Source: Pseudozyma flocculosa PF-1 (taxonomy: Eukaryota > Basidiomycota > Ustilaginomycetes > Ustilaginales > Ustilaginaceae). From it: DNA of 55,006 bases. The notes below the pieces were generated by a model, which worked only from the letters and a program-made list of their open reading frames with translations, made no database searches and was not told where the DNA came from. The position numbers and the translations under genes were made by a program. The stretch spans positions 305,986 through 360,991 of the forward strand of contig NW_006920882.1 of NCBI RefSeq assembly GCF_000417875.1, in the 5' to 3' direction. Below, piece after piece: positions 32,480 to 44,300 of the stretch (its first letter is position 1; each line of letters begins with the position of its first letter).

Positions 32480-35400
32480 ATGTCAGCGGACATCAACGCC
32501 ACCACCAGAGTCGGCGTCGGCACTCTTTCGCAGCTTCCATCCTCGAACCGCGGCCCTGGCTCCCTCTACAGCTCACGTTCCGGCACGCCCAAGAACATGG
32601 GCGACGCAAACAACGGTGGCGCCCACGCGCGGCACCCTCCGCCGGGCTTCGGACCCAACAAGAACGCTGGCTTCGGCAACCCATCCGGTGCTGGCGGCGG
32701 CTTCATGCTCCCGTCGTCCCCGCCGTCCGGCCATGCGCAGGCCACCAGCGGCGCGAGCAGCAGCGGCGGCAACAACAAGAACGGCACCGGCAGCAACAGC
32801 AACTTCATGTTCGGCCCAGGCAACATCGACACCGGCCTCGCCGCCCCGCGTGCCATGGCCCCGCCATATCCACGCCTGACCTCGCCCCAGCCGCTCGATG
32901 GGGCCGTCTCGCCGTCGGCGCGCTCGCCGTCGCCCTCGAAGCGGGGCTTCAATTTCCCGATGGGTGATCCGTCGGGGGGCAGCGACCGATGGAACAGCAT
33001 CGGCCAGGCGGCATCATCGCGGTCCTTTGCTGTTGGCGCCGTCCAGCCGCGCAAGCAGTCGAACCAAGGTGCCATTGGCAGTGGCAGCGGCGGCGGCAGT
33101 GGCAGCAGCACCGGCGGCGGCGGCCTCGGAGGCCCTCCGTCGAGCAACAACGCGTTTGCGCAGGAGCCTTTCCTCGGCTACAATGAGCTCTTTTCGCCGA
33201 CGTCGGCGCACCCGTCGGACAAGTCGACGCCGCTGTCGAGCAGCAACAAAGGCTCCAACAGCGCCGCTGGCCCCGGCAGCGACCGGTCGACCAACATCCT
33301 CTCGACGTCGGATCCTATGCAGCTCGGCTCCAGCCACGCCGCCCTGCCCGAATTCCGGGGCATGTCGCTGCCCCCGCACCAGCAGCAGGCGTTGCAGCCG
33401 CAACAGGCGCAGTCCCAGGATCCGGATCCGTTTGCGCCCCGCTTCGACGCGGCCCATCGTCCCTATGGAGCGCCGGGGAGGGACGAGCATCTGTCCTTTG
33501 CGGCCGGCCTTGGCGCCGGCGCACCAACTCCGCGGGCCATCGACGACTACCACGGACGATCGCCGTTTGGGCTGCCACCGACAGGGCCACCTCCGCAGCT
33601 CGGGCCTGGACCTGGACCTGGACCCGGCCCGGGGCAAGGCGGCATGTCGAACCATCTGCACGGCGCCGGCAACTTGAGTCCACGAAGCATGATGCAGCTC
33701 CACCACCAACACCAGCAGCACCAGCAGACGCACCAACAGCATCAGCAGCAGCAGCAGCAGCACGCGCTCATGGCGCAGCAGGGGCAACAGGGCCTCCATC
33801 AGGTCGGTGCCGGCGGCGCACCCGGCCAGATCCCGCCCGAGGAGATCACAACCGTCTTCATCGTCGGGTTCCCCGAGGACATGACGGAGCGCGAGTTCGC
33901 CAACATGTTTCTGTTTGCCCGCGGCTTCGAGGCGTCCACGCTCAAGGTGCCGCCCGGTTCGAGCCAAGCGGGGCCCGGCGGCCGGCTTTCCGAGGGCGGT
34001 GGCCCGATGGCGGGCGCCGGCGGACCCTACACGGCCGTCAGCATGCCAGGAGCGGGGCTGTTTGACCTGTCCAACGCACCGGGCGGCGGGCCGTGGGAAG
34101 GCGAGCACGGCCTCTCGCTTGCCCTGTCGCGGGCCGGCGCGAGCGACGCCTTTTCGTCGCTGGCCAACATGGGCGGCATGGGGAACGCGCTGCCTGGTGG
34201 GCAGGGTGCGGCCAACCCGAATGCGGTTGGCGCCAAGATCAAGCAGATTATCGGCTTCGCCAAGTTCCGCACGCGCGCCGAGGCGCTCGAGGCGAGGGAC
34301 GCGCTCAACGGCCGCAAGATCGATACCGAGAAGAACTGCGTCCTCAAGACCGAGATGGCCAAGAAGAACCTGCACACGAAGCAGCGGCCCGTCCTGTCCA
34401 GCATGGGTGGGTCAGAGGCCTGCAACGGTGCTGGCTTCCTGCCACCCTCTGGCGGACCCGCGCCGCCGCTGCCGCCGGGTGTCGGTCCGCAGCAGCTGCA
34501 GCAGCAGCAGCAAGCCCAACAGCAGATGCAGCTGCAGCAGTCACAGTCACAGCCACAGCAGCAGCAGCAGCAGCAGCAGCAATCTCAGCCAGGCCAGGGC
34601 TTCGGGATGGGCCAGTTCGACCGTGACGCCTTACCTTTCCAGCAGCGCCCTCGTGGAGAGTCCCACGGCCTGGCCACCGGGCCGCCACCTCCCGGTTTCG
34701 GCCCCGGGCCTGGCTTCGGCGGCTTCCCGTCGAGCAAAGGACTCTCGTCCTTCGAGCCCTTAATGCTGCCGGGCGGACAAGCCCCGGCCAACGGCATGAT
34801 GTCGCCGCGCGACGCTTTCCGAGCCGATCCGTTCGGACCAGCAGGCTCCTCGCACTCGGCCGCAACCATGTTTGGCGGCGGCGTTGGAGGCAGCGGCAAG
34901 GCGCCTGGCAGCTCGACGTCGGAGCAGCCCGGCCGCCCAGGGCTTCTCGGCAGCGAAGCGTGGTCGTCGTCCATGGGGCCGCTCGACTACTTTGGGCCAG
35001 AGGCGGGTCCGCCTCCGCCGAATCTCACGCAGCGGCCTGGAAACGCGTCAGCCGCCGGCAGCGGCGGCAGCGGCACCCTCTCCGGTGGTGCTCAGCAGCA
35101 CGAGCGGTCAGACTGGAGCGCCCTCGGCTCGCCGCCAGGCCTGGCCAGCTTGGGCGGCGCCGGACCTCGCCCGAACTTTGCGAGGCAAACATCGCGCGGA
35201 CCCTTTGCCAGCGGTGCCATGGGCGAAGGCGGCTATGCGGGGCCCGGTGCCCCTGGGCCGCCGCGTCCGGGGCCCGAGGATTTTAGCCGTGGGGAGTCGA
35301 CGTCGGGCAGCCGTAACAGCTCGTCGCCGCCGCAGGCAGGGACCGACGACCGGGACACGTCGATGCCGCCGCCGCCGCCGCCGCAACAGCAACAGCAGCA

Positions 35401-35953
35401 GCAGCAGCAGCACGGAGGCGTCACTTCGCGGTTCGGTCAGCTTCGGCTCGGCTCCCCGACTCACGAGGGCGAGGCCGGTTCCGGTCCCAGCATGGCAGCC
35501 ACAGCCGCCGCCGCCGCCGCCGCCGCCGGTCCCGGCCAGGCGCGGGCCATTGCCCAGGTCCCCAGCCCAGACCTCCCGAGCCCTACAGGCCGCGGCGGGT
35601 TCGTCGGGGACAACCACCCGCCGGTCAACACTCTGTTTGTCGGCAACCTGCCCAGCAGCGCCTCGAGCGCCGTGATTGCGCAGATCGAGGACCAGCTGCG
35701 CGCCGTCTTTGCGTCGCGCCGCGGCTTCCGCCAGTTTTCCTTCCGCCTCAAGAGCAACGGGCCCATGTGCTTTGTCGAGTTTGAAGATGTCCACTGCGCC
35801 TCGGCGGCCATGGCCGACCTCAATGGCAATACGCTCGGCGGCGCCATCAAGAACGGCGGCATCCGCCTCAGCTTTTCCAAGAACCCGCTCTTTCGCATGA
35901 ACTCGAACTCGTCGATCCACCAGCAGCACCAGCAGCATCAGCATCAGCACCAA

Positions 35954-35997
<44 letters not shown>

Positions 35998-36001
35998 CTA
36001 G
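32480..36001 (+). CDS. Whi3/Scw1-like RNA-binding protein with two RRMs and Gln tracts
   Basis: A single exon of 1173 residues. Whi3 (budding yeast) and Scw1 (fission yeast) bind mRNAs that control cell-cycle entry and cell wall integrity. The N-terminal 450 residues are disordered, rich in Gly, Ser, Pro and Gln. RRM 1 starts at about 456 (TTVFIVGFPEDMTEREFANMF), is interrupted by about 110 Gly/Ala/Pro-rich residues, and resumes at about 585 (IKQIIGFAKFRTRAEALEARDALNGRKI). RRM 2 is at about 1049-1134 with RNP-2 NTLFVGNLP and RNP-1-like GPMCFVEFED. Gln runs occur near 415-430, 675-705, 970-980 and at the very end, encoded by (CAG)13 at 35957-35995. In Ashbya the Whi3 polyQ tract drives condensate formation; a similar role here is inference. 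The start ATG follows a CT-rich leader. Confidence 0.88.
35957..35995 (+). repeat. (CAG)13 tract coding for the terminal polyQ
   Basis: Thirteen CAG codons immediately before the stop codon of the Whi3/Scw1-like protein, preceded by mixed CAG/CAC/CAT/CAA codons giving a Gln/His tail. Pure CAG runs are prone to length change. Confidence 0.95.
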
Positions 36002-36105
36002 GGCCAACGGCAGATCGGCGGCCGCGCCGTTACCGTCCTGGGCATACTCTCTCCTCGCCCTCGCGCCAGGCCCGCCCGGCGCGGCCCCCTCGGAAAACGG
36101 GAAAA

Positions 36106-36130
36106 GGGGGGGGGGGATTCCAAAAAAAAA
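36106..36130. repeat. Homopolymer pair G11 / A9
   Basis: A run of 11 G (36106-36116) is followed after five bases by nine A (36122-36130) in the 247-bp spacer between the RRM gene and LTO1. Such runs are also hot spots for sequencing length errors. Confidence 0.85.
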
Positions 36131-36248
36131 TCCAATCTGGCCGCCGCATTTACGCGGCTGGCCGCCGCGCGCCTTCTCCGTCCCTCTCGACCACCACCAT
36201 CGATCGCCACGATCCCGGGGCCACCGCATCGCGTCTTTTCCTGTGGCC

Positions 36249-36963
36249 ATGGAGCGCGCCGACGCCGCGGATGTCGACTTTGACTCGCTCAACAAACTCG
36301 AGGAGCACGCCTACCGCGAGGGCTACCAGCAGGGCCACGAGCATGGCGAGCTCCACGGCACGTTTGAAGGCCGCGAGCTGGGACGCGACAAGGGCTTCGA
36401 GGCCTGGGAGGAGGTGGGCTTCTACGCCGGCCTTGCCCAGATGTGGCGCTGCCTGATTGAGGCGTCGGGCCCGGCCGACAAGCTGTGAGTGCGCCCCCCT
36501 GTCTCCTGCTCCTTGCCGCTGTGCCATCGAGCGTCGATCCCTGACTGCCATGCTCCCGCCCGCCTCCGTCTGCCTGCACAGGTCCCGCAAGCAGCTGAAG
36601 CAGCTGCAGCACCTCGGCGCGCTCGAGCGCCTGACGGCGGCGTTTCCCATGCACAACAAGCCTTCCGACGCTGCCGATGCCGGCGGCGAGACGTCGGCCG
36701 ACGCCGAGGCCGGCCATGACTTGGACGAGGACCTGTCGAAGCTCGATATGCTGGCGCTGCTCGAGCGTATCCGCGCCAGGTACAGGCTCACCTGCTCGGT
36801 CCTGGGCATTCGGCCACGCGGATCGGCCGCGCCCGCTGCACCGCAGTCGTCGTCGGAGCCCGGTGGCTCGTCTTTCGCACGTGGCGGCGGCGGCTTCCAG
36901 GCTCAGAGCAAGACGGTCCTCGTCGCGGGCAGGATGGTCGACCCGACGCAGCTGGGCTACTGA
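36249..36963 (+). CDS. LTO1: Lto1 (ORAOV1) homologue
   Basis: Two exons (36249-36484 and 36582-36963) with a 97-bp intron encode 205 residues. Lto1 and Yae1 form the adaptor that brings the ABC protein Rli1 (ABCE1) to the cytosolic iron-sulfur assembly machinery. The deca-GX3 motif is plain: Gly at 25, 29, 33, 37, 41, 45, 49, 57 and 61 (EGYQQGHEHGELHG..EGRELGRDKG). The second exon holds a helical segment RKQLKQLQHLGALERL and an LDEDLSKLDMLALLERIRARYRL helix, then a Ser/Gly-rich tail ending in QLGY. Yeast Lto1 relies on a C-terminal Trp to reach the CIA targeting complex; here the last residue is Tyr. The start ATG (context GGCCATGG) immediately precedes the conserved DFDSL..LE region. Confidence 0.92.
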
Positions 36964-38426
36964 GCCAGCTCCCCGGGCCAGCCGCCAGCCGCCAGCCGCT
37001 CTCCGCCTCGCCCTTGCCGATCCCACGCCACCGCCTCTGGAGCCACATCGCCTGCCCTGGTCGATCTCGCCACGTTCCGCCGAGCACTCCACGACCCTGG
37101 ATGCGCTTCCTCACCTTGCACCGGCATCTCAACCATACATTTTCGCGACCGTCGTCATCGGCCACCAGTCCTGCTCCGCGCCACGTCTCGTGCTTCCTTC
37201 CCATGCGTCCTGTCCGGTCCAGCAACCAGCGTACTGTCCCCCCGCCCCATGCCGCGACTCCGCACCTCCCACTTTCCTCTTCTTCGTTTCGCATGGCGCA
37301 AGTCTCCCTTCGACCCGACATCCACCAGCAGCAAGCCTCTCAACCGCAAAACATAGGTGTACTTCTACCCATGGCGTCCCGCGCTCCATTCCATATCGCC
37401 CCCGGGCATCCTCGCCTCGCCGTCGCCGTCGTGTCCGTACGCTCTCGTCTCTCCGTCCTCTGTTCGTTCGTGTCGATTGTCATCGGACCTCTTTAGTCTA
37501 GCCAGCCGTGGCTGCCGATGTCCTTGGCAGCCTTTGCGCGCCGCTCGCACCGTACCCGCCTCGTCGTTATATCCTTACAGCCGTCGCAGCCGTGTGCGAT
37601 CGAGGAGCAATCCGTTGCGTCCCGTCCCATCCATCCCATCGATACCTCATTCTCCGATCGCAGCTTTTCGCCGCTGGGGTCCCCCGCGTCGTTGTGCTCT
37701 GCACGCCGCCTTCTTCCGCCCCGTCGCTGCCGAACCGTGCGTATTGCATGCTGCCTCGTTCCTTGCTTCGTTCGACGGGAGGATGGTGTGATGTGAGGGG
37801 GGGGCACGGCAGGGCAAGGCAAGGCAAGGCAGGGAGTGAACGAGAAAAGCGGCGAGAAATTCCAGGCGAAAAGCAGACCCCAGCACGCACGCCTCTCCGA
37901 CGGATGGGCATGGACCACCTGCTGGCCCTGGAGGCGCGGCCCTCGCTACTCTACCTGCTGCCTGCCTGCGCTGCTGCAGAGCCGTGCAGCTGCAGAGGCG
38001 GGCGAGCTACGTCAGTGTCAGACAGGCAGGCAGGGCGGGCCTACCACGCACCGTACCGCTGCTGCTGCTGCGTCGTCCGGCAGATCGAGCGAGCCAGCCT
38101 CGGAGGAACTCCAACCTCCCCTTGGCCTGCCTGCTGCCTCCCTGCCTACGAGCTCCTCACCTGCCCCGCATTTCTCGACACCGGGTTGGTCTGTTGGCCA
38201 CGCCAGGTCAGGCGAGGCGAGGCCAGGCGAGCTCGGGCCATGCCCCAACACATCCACCCGCCGCCCCGTCTGCCCCCCTCTCCTCCTCCTCCTCCCTCCT
38301 TCCTCCTCCTCCTCCACCACCACGTCAACGACTCTGCCACTCCTGCTTCACCCACCTGCCTGCCATTCTGCCCACGAACGACCGACCAGCTTCACCTCCG
38401 CTCCCCTTTCCACGCATCCGACCGCA
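36964..38426. other. Intergenic region LTO1 / GST-like gene
   Basis: About 1.46 kb without a supportable gene. Includes the LTO1 3' UTR and the GST promoter. The segment at 38270-38330 is CT/CCTCCT-rich leader-like sequence. GGCAAGGC repeats occur near 37808-37835. Confidence 0.5.
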
Positions 38427-40089
38427 ATGACGAGCGCACAGCCCAAGGCCGTCCTCTACACCTTCGACGGGTCCGTGTGGGGCAGCGCGCCCCGCCTCGC
38501 CCTCGTTGAGAAGGGCTACGCCGACCAGGACCTCGAGATCAAGATTGTCGACCTCGGTATGTATGATCCATGCCCCCCCGTCGGGTGGCTGCTGCCACGC
38601 CCGCCACCGTCGACCCAGCGCTGACGGCCGGGATCCGTCTGCTACCTCGACTGCCTGCTACCGCTGCCGCTGCCTCCCGCGGCCGCATCCAACAGCAAAG
38701 GGGGAAAACTTCTCGCCCTCGTACCTGCGCATCAATGCAAAGGGGACGGTGCCCAGCCTCGTGGTCCCCATCCTCGAGACGACGTCGGCAGAGGTCGATA
38801 CCAAGTTCCGCGCCCTGACCGACTCGAAGCCCATCCTCGAGTTCCTCGGTGAGTCGCATCCCAGGCCGGCGTGTCCTCGAGGCAGCCTGCAGGCGCAGGC
38901 AGCGCCCGGCTGACGTGCATCCACATCGTACTCCTCGACGACCCCGCCGCCGCCGCCGCCGCCGCTGCAGACAAGTCGAGGTCGCAGCCTATCCTTGACT
39001 CCAAGGGCGAGGGCCTGGCGGGCGCACCGGCTCCCGTCCTGGCACCCGCCACCATCGAGGGCAAGGCGCTCTCGGACGAGATTATCAAGGTGCGTCCCAT
39101 CAAGAGCATCCTCCCACATCCAGGCTCGCTTTCCGTACCGGGCATGCGCCCGACGCTGACGCCCATCCTCTTCTACATCGTCCCCTCGCGCAGCTGGTCC
39201 ACGCCGACACGGCCAACCCGAACAAGCTCTTCCTGGGAGCCCGCTCGGTCGAGGAGCTGCAGAAGCAGAAGCAAGGCTTTGTCTTTGACTTTGTCAAGAA
39301 CAGGTGCGTCGCCGAAGTCGTCCCGGGCAGCTCGACAAACGTAACAGCAGGCCCTGTGCTGACTTCTACCCGCCCGCCTTGCCACCTTGCCGTCTTCTGG
39401 CTCCCCCTGCACGACTGCCGCAGCACGGGAGCGCTGCAGAACTACCAGCGCGAGATCGAGAGCGCCTCGACCGCCACGGCCGACGGCTCGTCGAACCCGC
39501 GCTCGTCGGCGACGGTCGAGTCGCTCAAGAAGTGGTACTCGGACAAGCTGGCATCGCAGTCGGTGCTGCGCGCCGCCTACCTCGACAACGACGCGTCGGC
39601 CGCCGAGACCCTGGTCCAGGAGACGCGCGCGCTGTGGCACGGCATCGCCACCGCCGTCGATGCGCTCGAGTCGCGCATCAAGGGCCCGCTCGCCCTCGGC
39701 GACCAGATCAGCCTGGCCGACCTGCACATCGTCCCCTGGCTCGCCCGCGTCCTCACCGTGTGCCGGGGCTACGCCGAAGGCGCCTCGGTCGCAGACGACA
39801 TCGACGCTCTCGACGCCGCGCTCAAGTCGCAGGGGTTAAGCGGACACAAGACCGCCGCCGCCGGCGTCGGACCCAAGGTGAGTGATCGGTGACGCAGCAG
39901 AGGGGGAAGCGGTGGTGGTTGGCGGGGAGGGAGGGTCGGGTCGGATGTGCGTGCCGACACGCTGACGACGATCGCCCGTCCATCCTTTCGTCCTCACGTC
40001 GCTGCGCTGCACTGCAGCTGCGAGAGTTCTGGGCCACGATGAAGCAGCGCCCGAGCTTCCAGGCCGTCTACGGAGCAGGCCTGCACTGA
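38427..40089 (+). CDS. Glutathione S-transferase-like protein
   Basis: Six exons (38427-38556, 38696-38848, 38971-39089, 39194-39303, 39424-39877, 40018-40089) encode 345 residues; five introns are 104-140 bp. The N-terminal thioredoxin-like domain has VLYTFDGSVWGSAPRLALVEKGY, SYLRINAKGTVPSLVVP (cis-Pro before the glutathione contact) and DSKPILEFLDKSR. The C-terminal helical domain has the GST N-capping box in LGDQISLADLHIVPWLARVL and ends in REFWATMKQRPSFQAVYG. All exon joins keep frame and rebuild family sequence (for example VDL-AKGENFSPSYL). Acidic or Ala-rich inserted loops make it longer than typical GSTs (about 220). Substrate unknown; Ser in the first active-site loop may act on glutathione. 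No targeting signal is visible. Confidence 0.9.
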
Positions 40090-40253
40090 GGTCGCCTGCC
40101 GGTGCCTCCAGCATGGATTGCTTGCCATCTACAGAGCCTATCTAGAGGGGCAGCGGCGATGGAGGCCGCGAACAATACATCGGATATCTCTGCCTTGTCA
40201 GGGCCAGCCATCGCCCTCTCTCCGGCTGCTCTCTGCGTCCGCGCTCAGCCGCT

Positions 40254-40433
40254 TCACCGCTGCTGCTGCTGCTGCTGCTGGGCGGACGGCTGGCGCCCGC
40301 CCCGACTCGGCGCCGCGGCTGCAAATTCGCGCCGGTCGACGTCCTCGGCCCACGCTGCGCACGCCGCCTCGACGTCGGCCACCTCCTTTGGCGCCTCTGC
40401 GCTGAGGACGACGTTGTCGCGCTCGCCGACGGC

Positions 40434-40464
<31 letters not shown>

Positions 40465-42227
40465 TGGAAGTGCTTGGGGAAGCGGTCGTCGTAGGGCACG
40501 TAGACGCCCGGCTCGATGGTGACGACGGCGCCGCGCTCGAGCTTGGTGCTGCGCTCGACCGAGGCGACGTCGTGCAGGTCGATGCCGAGCCAGTGCCCGA
40601 TGTAGTGCGGGTAGAGGATGCGCTCGAGGGTGCCCAGGCCCAGGTGGAAGCCGATGTTTTTCAGCTCGATGCGCAGCATCTCGACCGAGCGGCGGTGCAG
40701 GTCGGCCAGCGTGTAGCACTGCTCCTCGGTCGCGAGCGCCGTGCAGCCCTTGAGCACGCTCAGCACCGCCTCGTACAGGTCGCGCTGCGGGCCCGTAAAC
40801 CTGCCGTCGAGCGCAGCGGGAAAGGCGCGCGTAATGTCCGAGGCGTACCCGTCGAGCTCGCACCCGGCGTCGATGCAGACGAGGTCGGCGTCGCCGACGA
40901 GGCGGTCGTTGTTGATGTAGTGGATCGTCAGGGCGTTGGAGCCCGCGGCGACGACGGGGACGTAGGCGGGCCGCTGGGCGCCGTTGACGGCGCAGTGGTA
41001 CTCGAAGACGGCCTGCAGCTGCGACTCTGTCCTGCCCGGGCGGACGTAGCGCATGACCTGGGCCATGGCCTCGCCGCTGACGCGGCCCGCGCGGCGCATG
41101 GCGCGCAGCTCGTTTGCGCTCTTGCGGAAGCGCAGCCGCTCGACCTCGCGCGAGAGCGAGTGGCACTTGCGCGGGTCGGCGAGGAGCTTGACGACGTGGT
41201 CAAAGTCGCTCTTTTTGCTGAAGAGGTCGAAGCCCGTCGTCGAGGGCGGCGAGAGGTAGTTGAGCACGTTGGAGGCGGCCGCCGAGGCGCGCGAGCCCGA
41301 CGTGCGGCGGGGCGTCGTGGGCTGGGTGGGCGAGTCGACGTAGACGTGCGTGTAGGCGGGCAGCTTCTGGCGCAGGTGGGCGAGGAGCGTGGCCGGGTCC
41401 ATGTCGTAGGCCTCGTCGGCGCCAAAGACGTCGGTGGCGCCGTCGACGCCGGTGCGCGGGCCGTTCCAGGTCTCGTTGTGGTCGTCGCGCGGCGGCACGT
41501 ACATCGTCATGCGGTAGCCGCGCGGGCGGCTGGCGTCCCTTTCCAGCACCACGGCCGAGTCGGGCTCCTGGAAGCCCGTCAGGTACCAGAAGTTGGACTC
41601 CTGCCGGAACTTGTAGAAGATGGCGCCGCTCATGCTCTTGACGCGCCCAGAGACGAGGACGGCGACGCTGCCGTCGGGCAGCTGCTCCATCAGGCGGCGC
41701 CGGCGCTGCTCGTACTCGGCGGCGGGGATGCCCGGCGTCAGCTGGTCGGTGGCCACCTGGCCGTCGCCGGCATCGAGCAGGTCGAGCCCGACCTCCTGGC
41801 CCGGGTAGGCCACCAGGTCCTCGTTGCCCAGCGGACCGCGGCGCGGGAAGAGGTGCGGGTGCGAGTGGGGCAGCGGCTGGCCGTAGGTGCGGCGCGACGA
41901 CGAGGGCCTGGGCTTGTAGGAGCACGAGGCGACCGAAGACGAGGACCCGGAGGCAGATGACGACGGCGAGCCAGAGGTGCCCAAGGAGAAGGGCGTGCGG
42001 GAGCTTCGGATATCGTCGACGGGTCTGGCCGCTGCCGATGCTGATGCTGCTGCTGCCGCCGCCGCCGCCGAAGATGCGTGCCGCCTGGTCGCCGGGAGGT
42101 GCGGGCAAGTGCTCGGGGCTGCGCCGAGGGCTGCGATGGCGGCAGGAGTGACGTTGGCATAGCTCGCAGCGAGCTCGTGCTGCTGGACGAGAAGCTGGCA
42201 GCACGACTGCCGGAGTCGAGAGGCCAT
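40254..42227 (-). CDS. ICP55: Mitochondrial intermediate-cleaving peptidase, Icp55 / Xaa-Pro aminopeptidase 3 type
   Basis: A single exon of 657 residues. Icp55 removes one residue from mitochondrial presequence-processed proteins to stabilise their N-termini. The first ~90 residues are Arg/Ala/Ser-rich and fit a presequence plus linker. The creatinase/APP N-domain follows: a QLTPGIPAAEYEQRR segment, then FRQESNFWYLTGFQEPDSA. The catalytic pita-bread domain carries the metal ligands: the Asp pair in CIDAGCELDGYASDITR (about 450 and 461), His in GHWLGIDLHD (about 542), Glu in TIEPGVY (about 571) and Glu in IGIRIEDD (about 590). The C-terminus is a Gln run of seven after an Ala-rich stretch. 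The length exceeds yeast Icp55 (511) because of low-complexity segments. I use the ATG at 42227; an upstream in-frame ATG adds a leader without obvious function. Confidence 0.94.
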
Positions 42228-44287
42228 GGTCGCCGCCGTGTCCAGGGGAGGGCGAGGTGCTAGCTTGTCGCTACGTCGCAGTACGCGCAGGCCGCAGTCG
42301 GTGTCGAGGTCGAGCGGGCGAGCGGCGAGGGCGAAGAACGACAGGCAAAGGGCAGGGCAAGGCAAGGGTCGGGCGGGTGGGTTGGAGAGCGAGAGCCAGC
42401 TGGTGACGGCTTCAGGGTCGCGCCTCGCCTCGCCGGCTCAGCCCGCCCACAGCAGACAGGAAGGTCGGGCGACGTCGGCCTCACGCAGCTTCGGCCCCGG
42501 CGTGTCAAAGCCTGCCGTACGAGTGACGCGCCAGCCAGCGCAGGCCAGGCCAGCCCTCTCCGGCCACTGTAGGCGCCACCACCGTCATCAACCGCCTAGA
42601 TTGAGTCTCGGCTGCCCCCCCTTCTTCCGAGCCCCGCAACGCAACGCAGCGCCTCGCCTCATCTCGCCTCGCCGCCTGTTGGCTTGCCAGGCCTGACTGT
42701 CGCTACCCGCCCGAAGCTGCCAGCGACAAAGGCGGCAGCGACGACGACGACGACGACCCCCTTGGCGAGGCTCGCCAGGCTGCCCGGCTCGACCTTCCCG
42801 AAACGGGATCCCGGCCCAGATCTGAAAATAGCGCTCGCCACCCCCTGGCCCTTCGTGATGACGGCCTTCTCGACGAGGTGAGTACCGGCCCCACCTCGAC
42901 CAGCGGCTGGAGCCCTAGCGCTGCGATAAGGTCGGCGCTGACGTGCTAGGACCGCCGAGAGACAGGCACGACCAGCATGCCATGGTGACGCCAGGCCTCA
43001 CCACTCGAGCCTTGTTTCTTCCTCTTGACGCCCGTGCTCCATTGTTCTTCGTCGCGAACCAAGCCGACCCAGGACTCGCCGGCGCCGACGCTTGGTGTCG
43101 AGCGACGTTGCCTCGACCATGCCCCTGCCAGGCCAGCCGGGTCGCCGACACGATATCGAATTTGCCCCGGCGTTGACCTGTTATGCCAGGCCAGGCCTGG
43201 CTTGGCCTGCCTCGCCTCCCCTCGCCCCAGACAGCCCTTTGAGACGGGCAGGCGCTCAACTCTTTTGTCCCTTTGTCCTCTGCGACGTCTTATGCCACGC
43301 CGCTCAAACACCGCCTCGCGGGAAGCGTGCAGGCCGGGCGTTACTCTTGGCCTCGTCATGCCGCTCGATGCCGTGCTTCCTTCTTGTGCCACCGCGCTCG
43401 CGTTGCCGTGCGGTCCTCGGCCTGCCAGCCGGGCAGGCAGGCCGAGCGTGCGAACTCTGCTTGTCATGGCCACGGAGGGGTCCCCCTTCGATCTCGGCGT
43501 CAAGAGGGCGGGGCAAAAGGGGCGTCAATCGTCCTTCGGCGCCTGTCAACCTGGCGCTTCCAGAAAGAGGCCTGCCGTGCTGCATCGGGCCGAAGGCAGG
43601 AAGACTGGCTGCTCAGAGATAAGGCGGCGCTGTTTTCTCACCCTCGATGTCCTGCCACACACAGCCGGGCAGCCACCAGCGATGCAGCGTGCTACATACG
43701 GCCACGATCCCGGTGGACAGAGTACGGCGAGTTTCCACGGCGCCATCCTCTAAATTCGTGCGGGCGCTGGGGGAGAGAGAAGCAGGCAATCGTCGTGGCG
43801 TGGCCCACGATGCAGGCGTCTCTGTCGCATCAACGAGCACAGGCCTCGATCGCTGGCTTCGCAGGTTCGCCTGGCCCTACAGCATCCAAGGTGCGTAGAA
43901 CCCGCCCCTCTCTTCGGCAGGCCTGCCGTGCAACGGCAGGCACACAAAGGGTCTTCGCGCCATGGCCCCTCTCCCGCCGCCATCGACTTGGCGTCAGAGC
44001 AGAGCAAACCCGGGGCACGTCGGATGCGATCTCGACCCGATCGAGCGACGTTACTCGGCGTGTGAGCACGTTGCCTTCGCTCGTCATCGCATCCCGAAGC
44101 GGCCACCCGACGAACGCCCCTCCGTCCTGGCGCCTGGCCTGGCCGCGCTCGCCATCGGCAGAGTAGCGTGCGTGTTACTTTGGAAGGAAGCAAGCTCGTG
44201 GCGGCCTGCGATGACATCGGAACATCGACGACGGATCCAGACCCAGATTCTCCCCCAGGCGACGCCAGCGCAACAGGCTACGCACAG

Positions 44288-44300
44288 TACAGTACCTGTA
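44288..44300. repeat. 13-bp inverted repeat, copy 1
   Basis: TACAGTACCTGTA: two five-base arms that are reverse complements around a TAC spacer. An identical copy is at 48109-48121. Confidence 0.7.

Noticed and set aside
40470..41960. 496-aa plus-strand ORF opposite ICP55
   Set aside because: Shadow of the ICP55 coding strand with no domains of its own.
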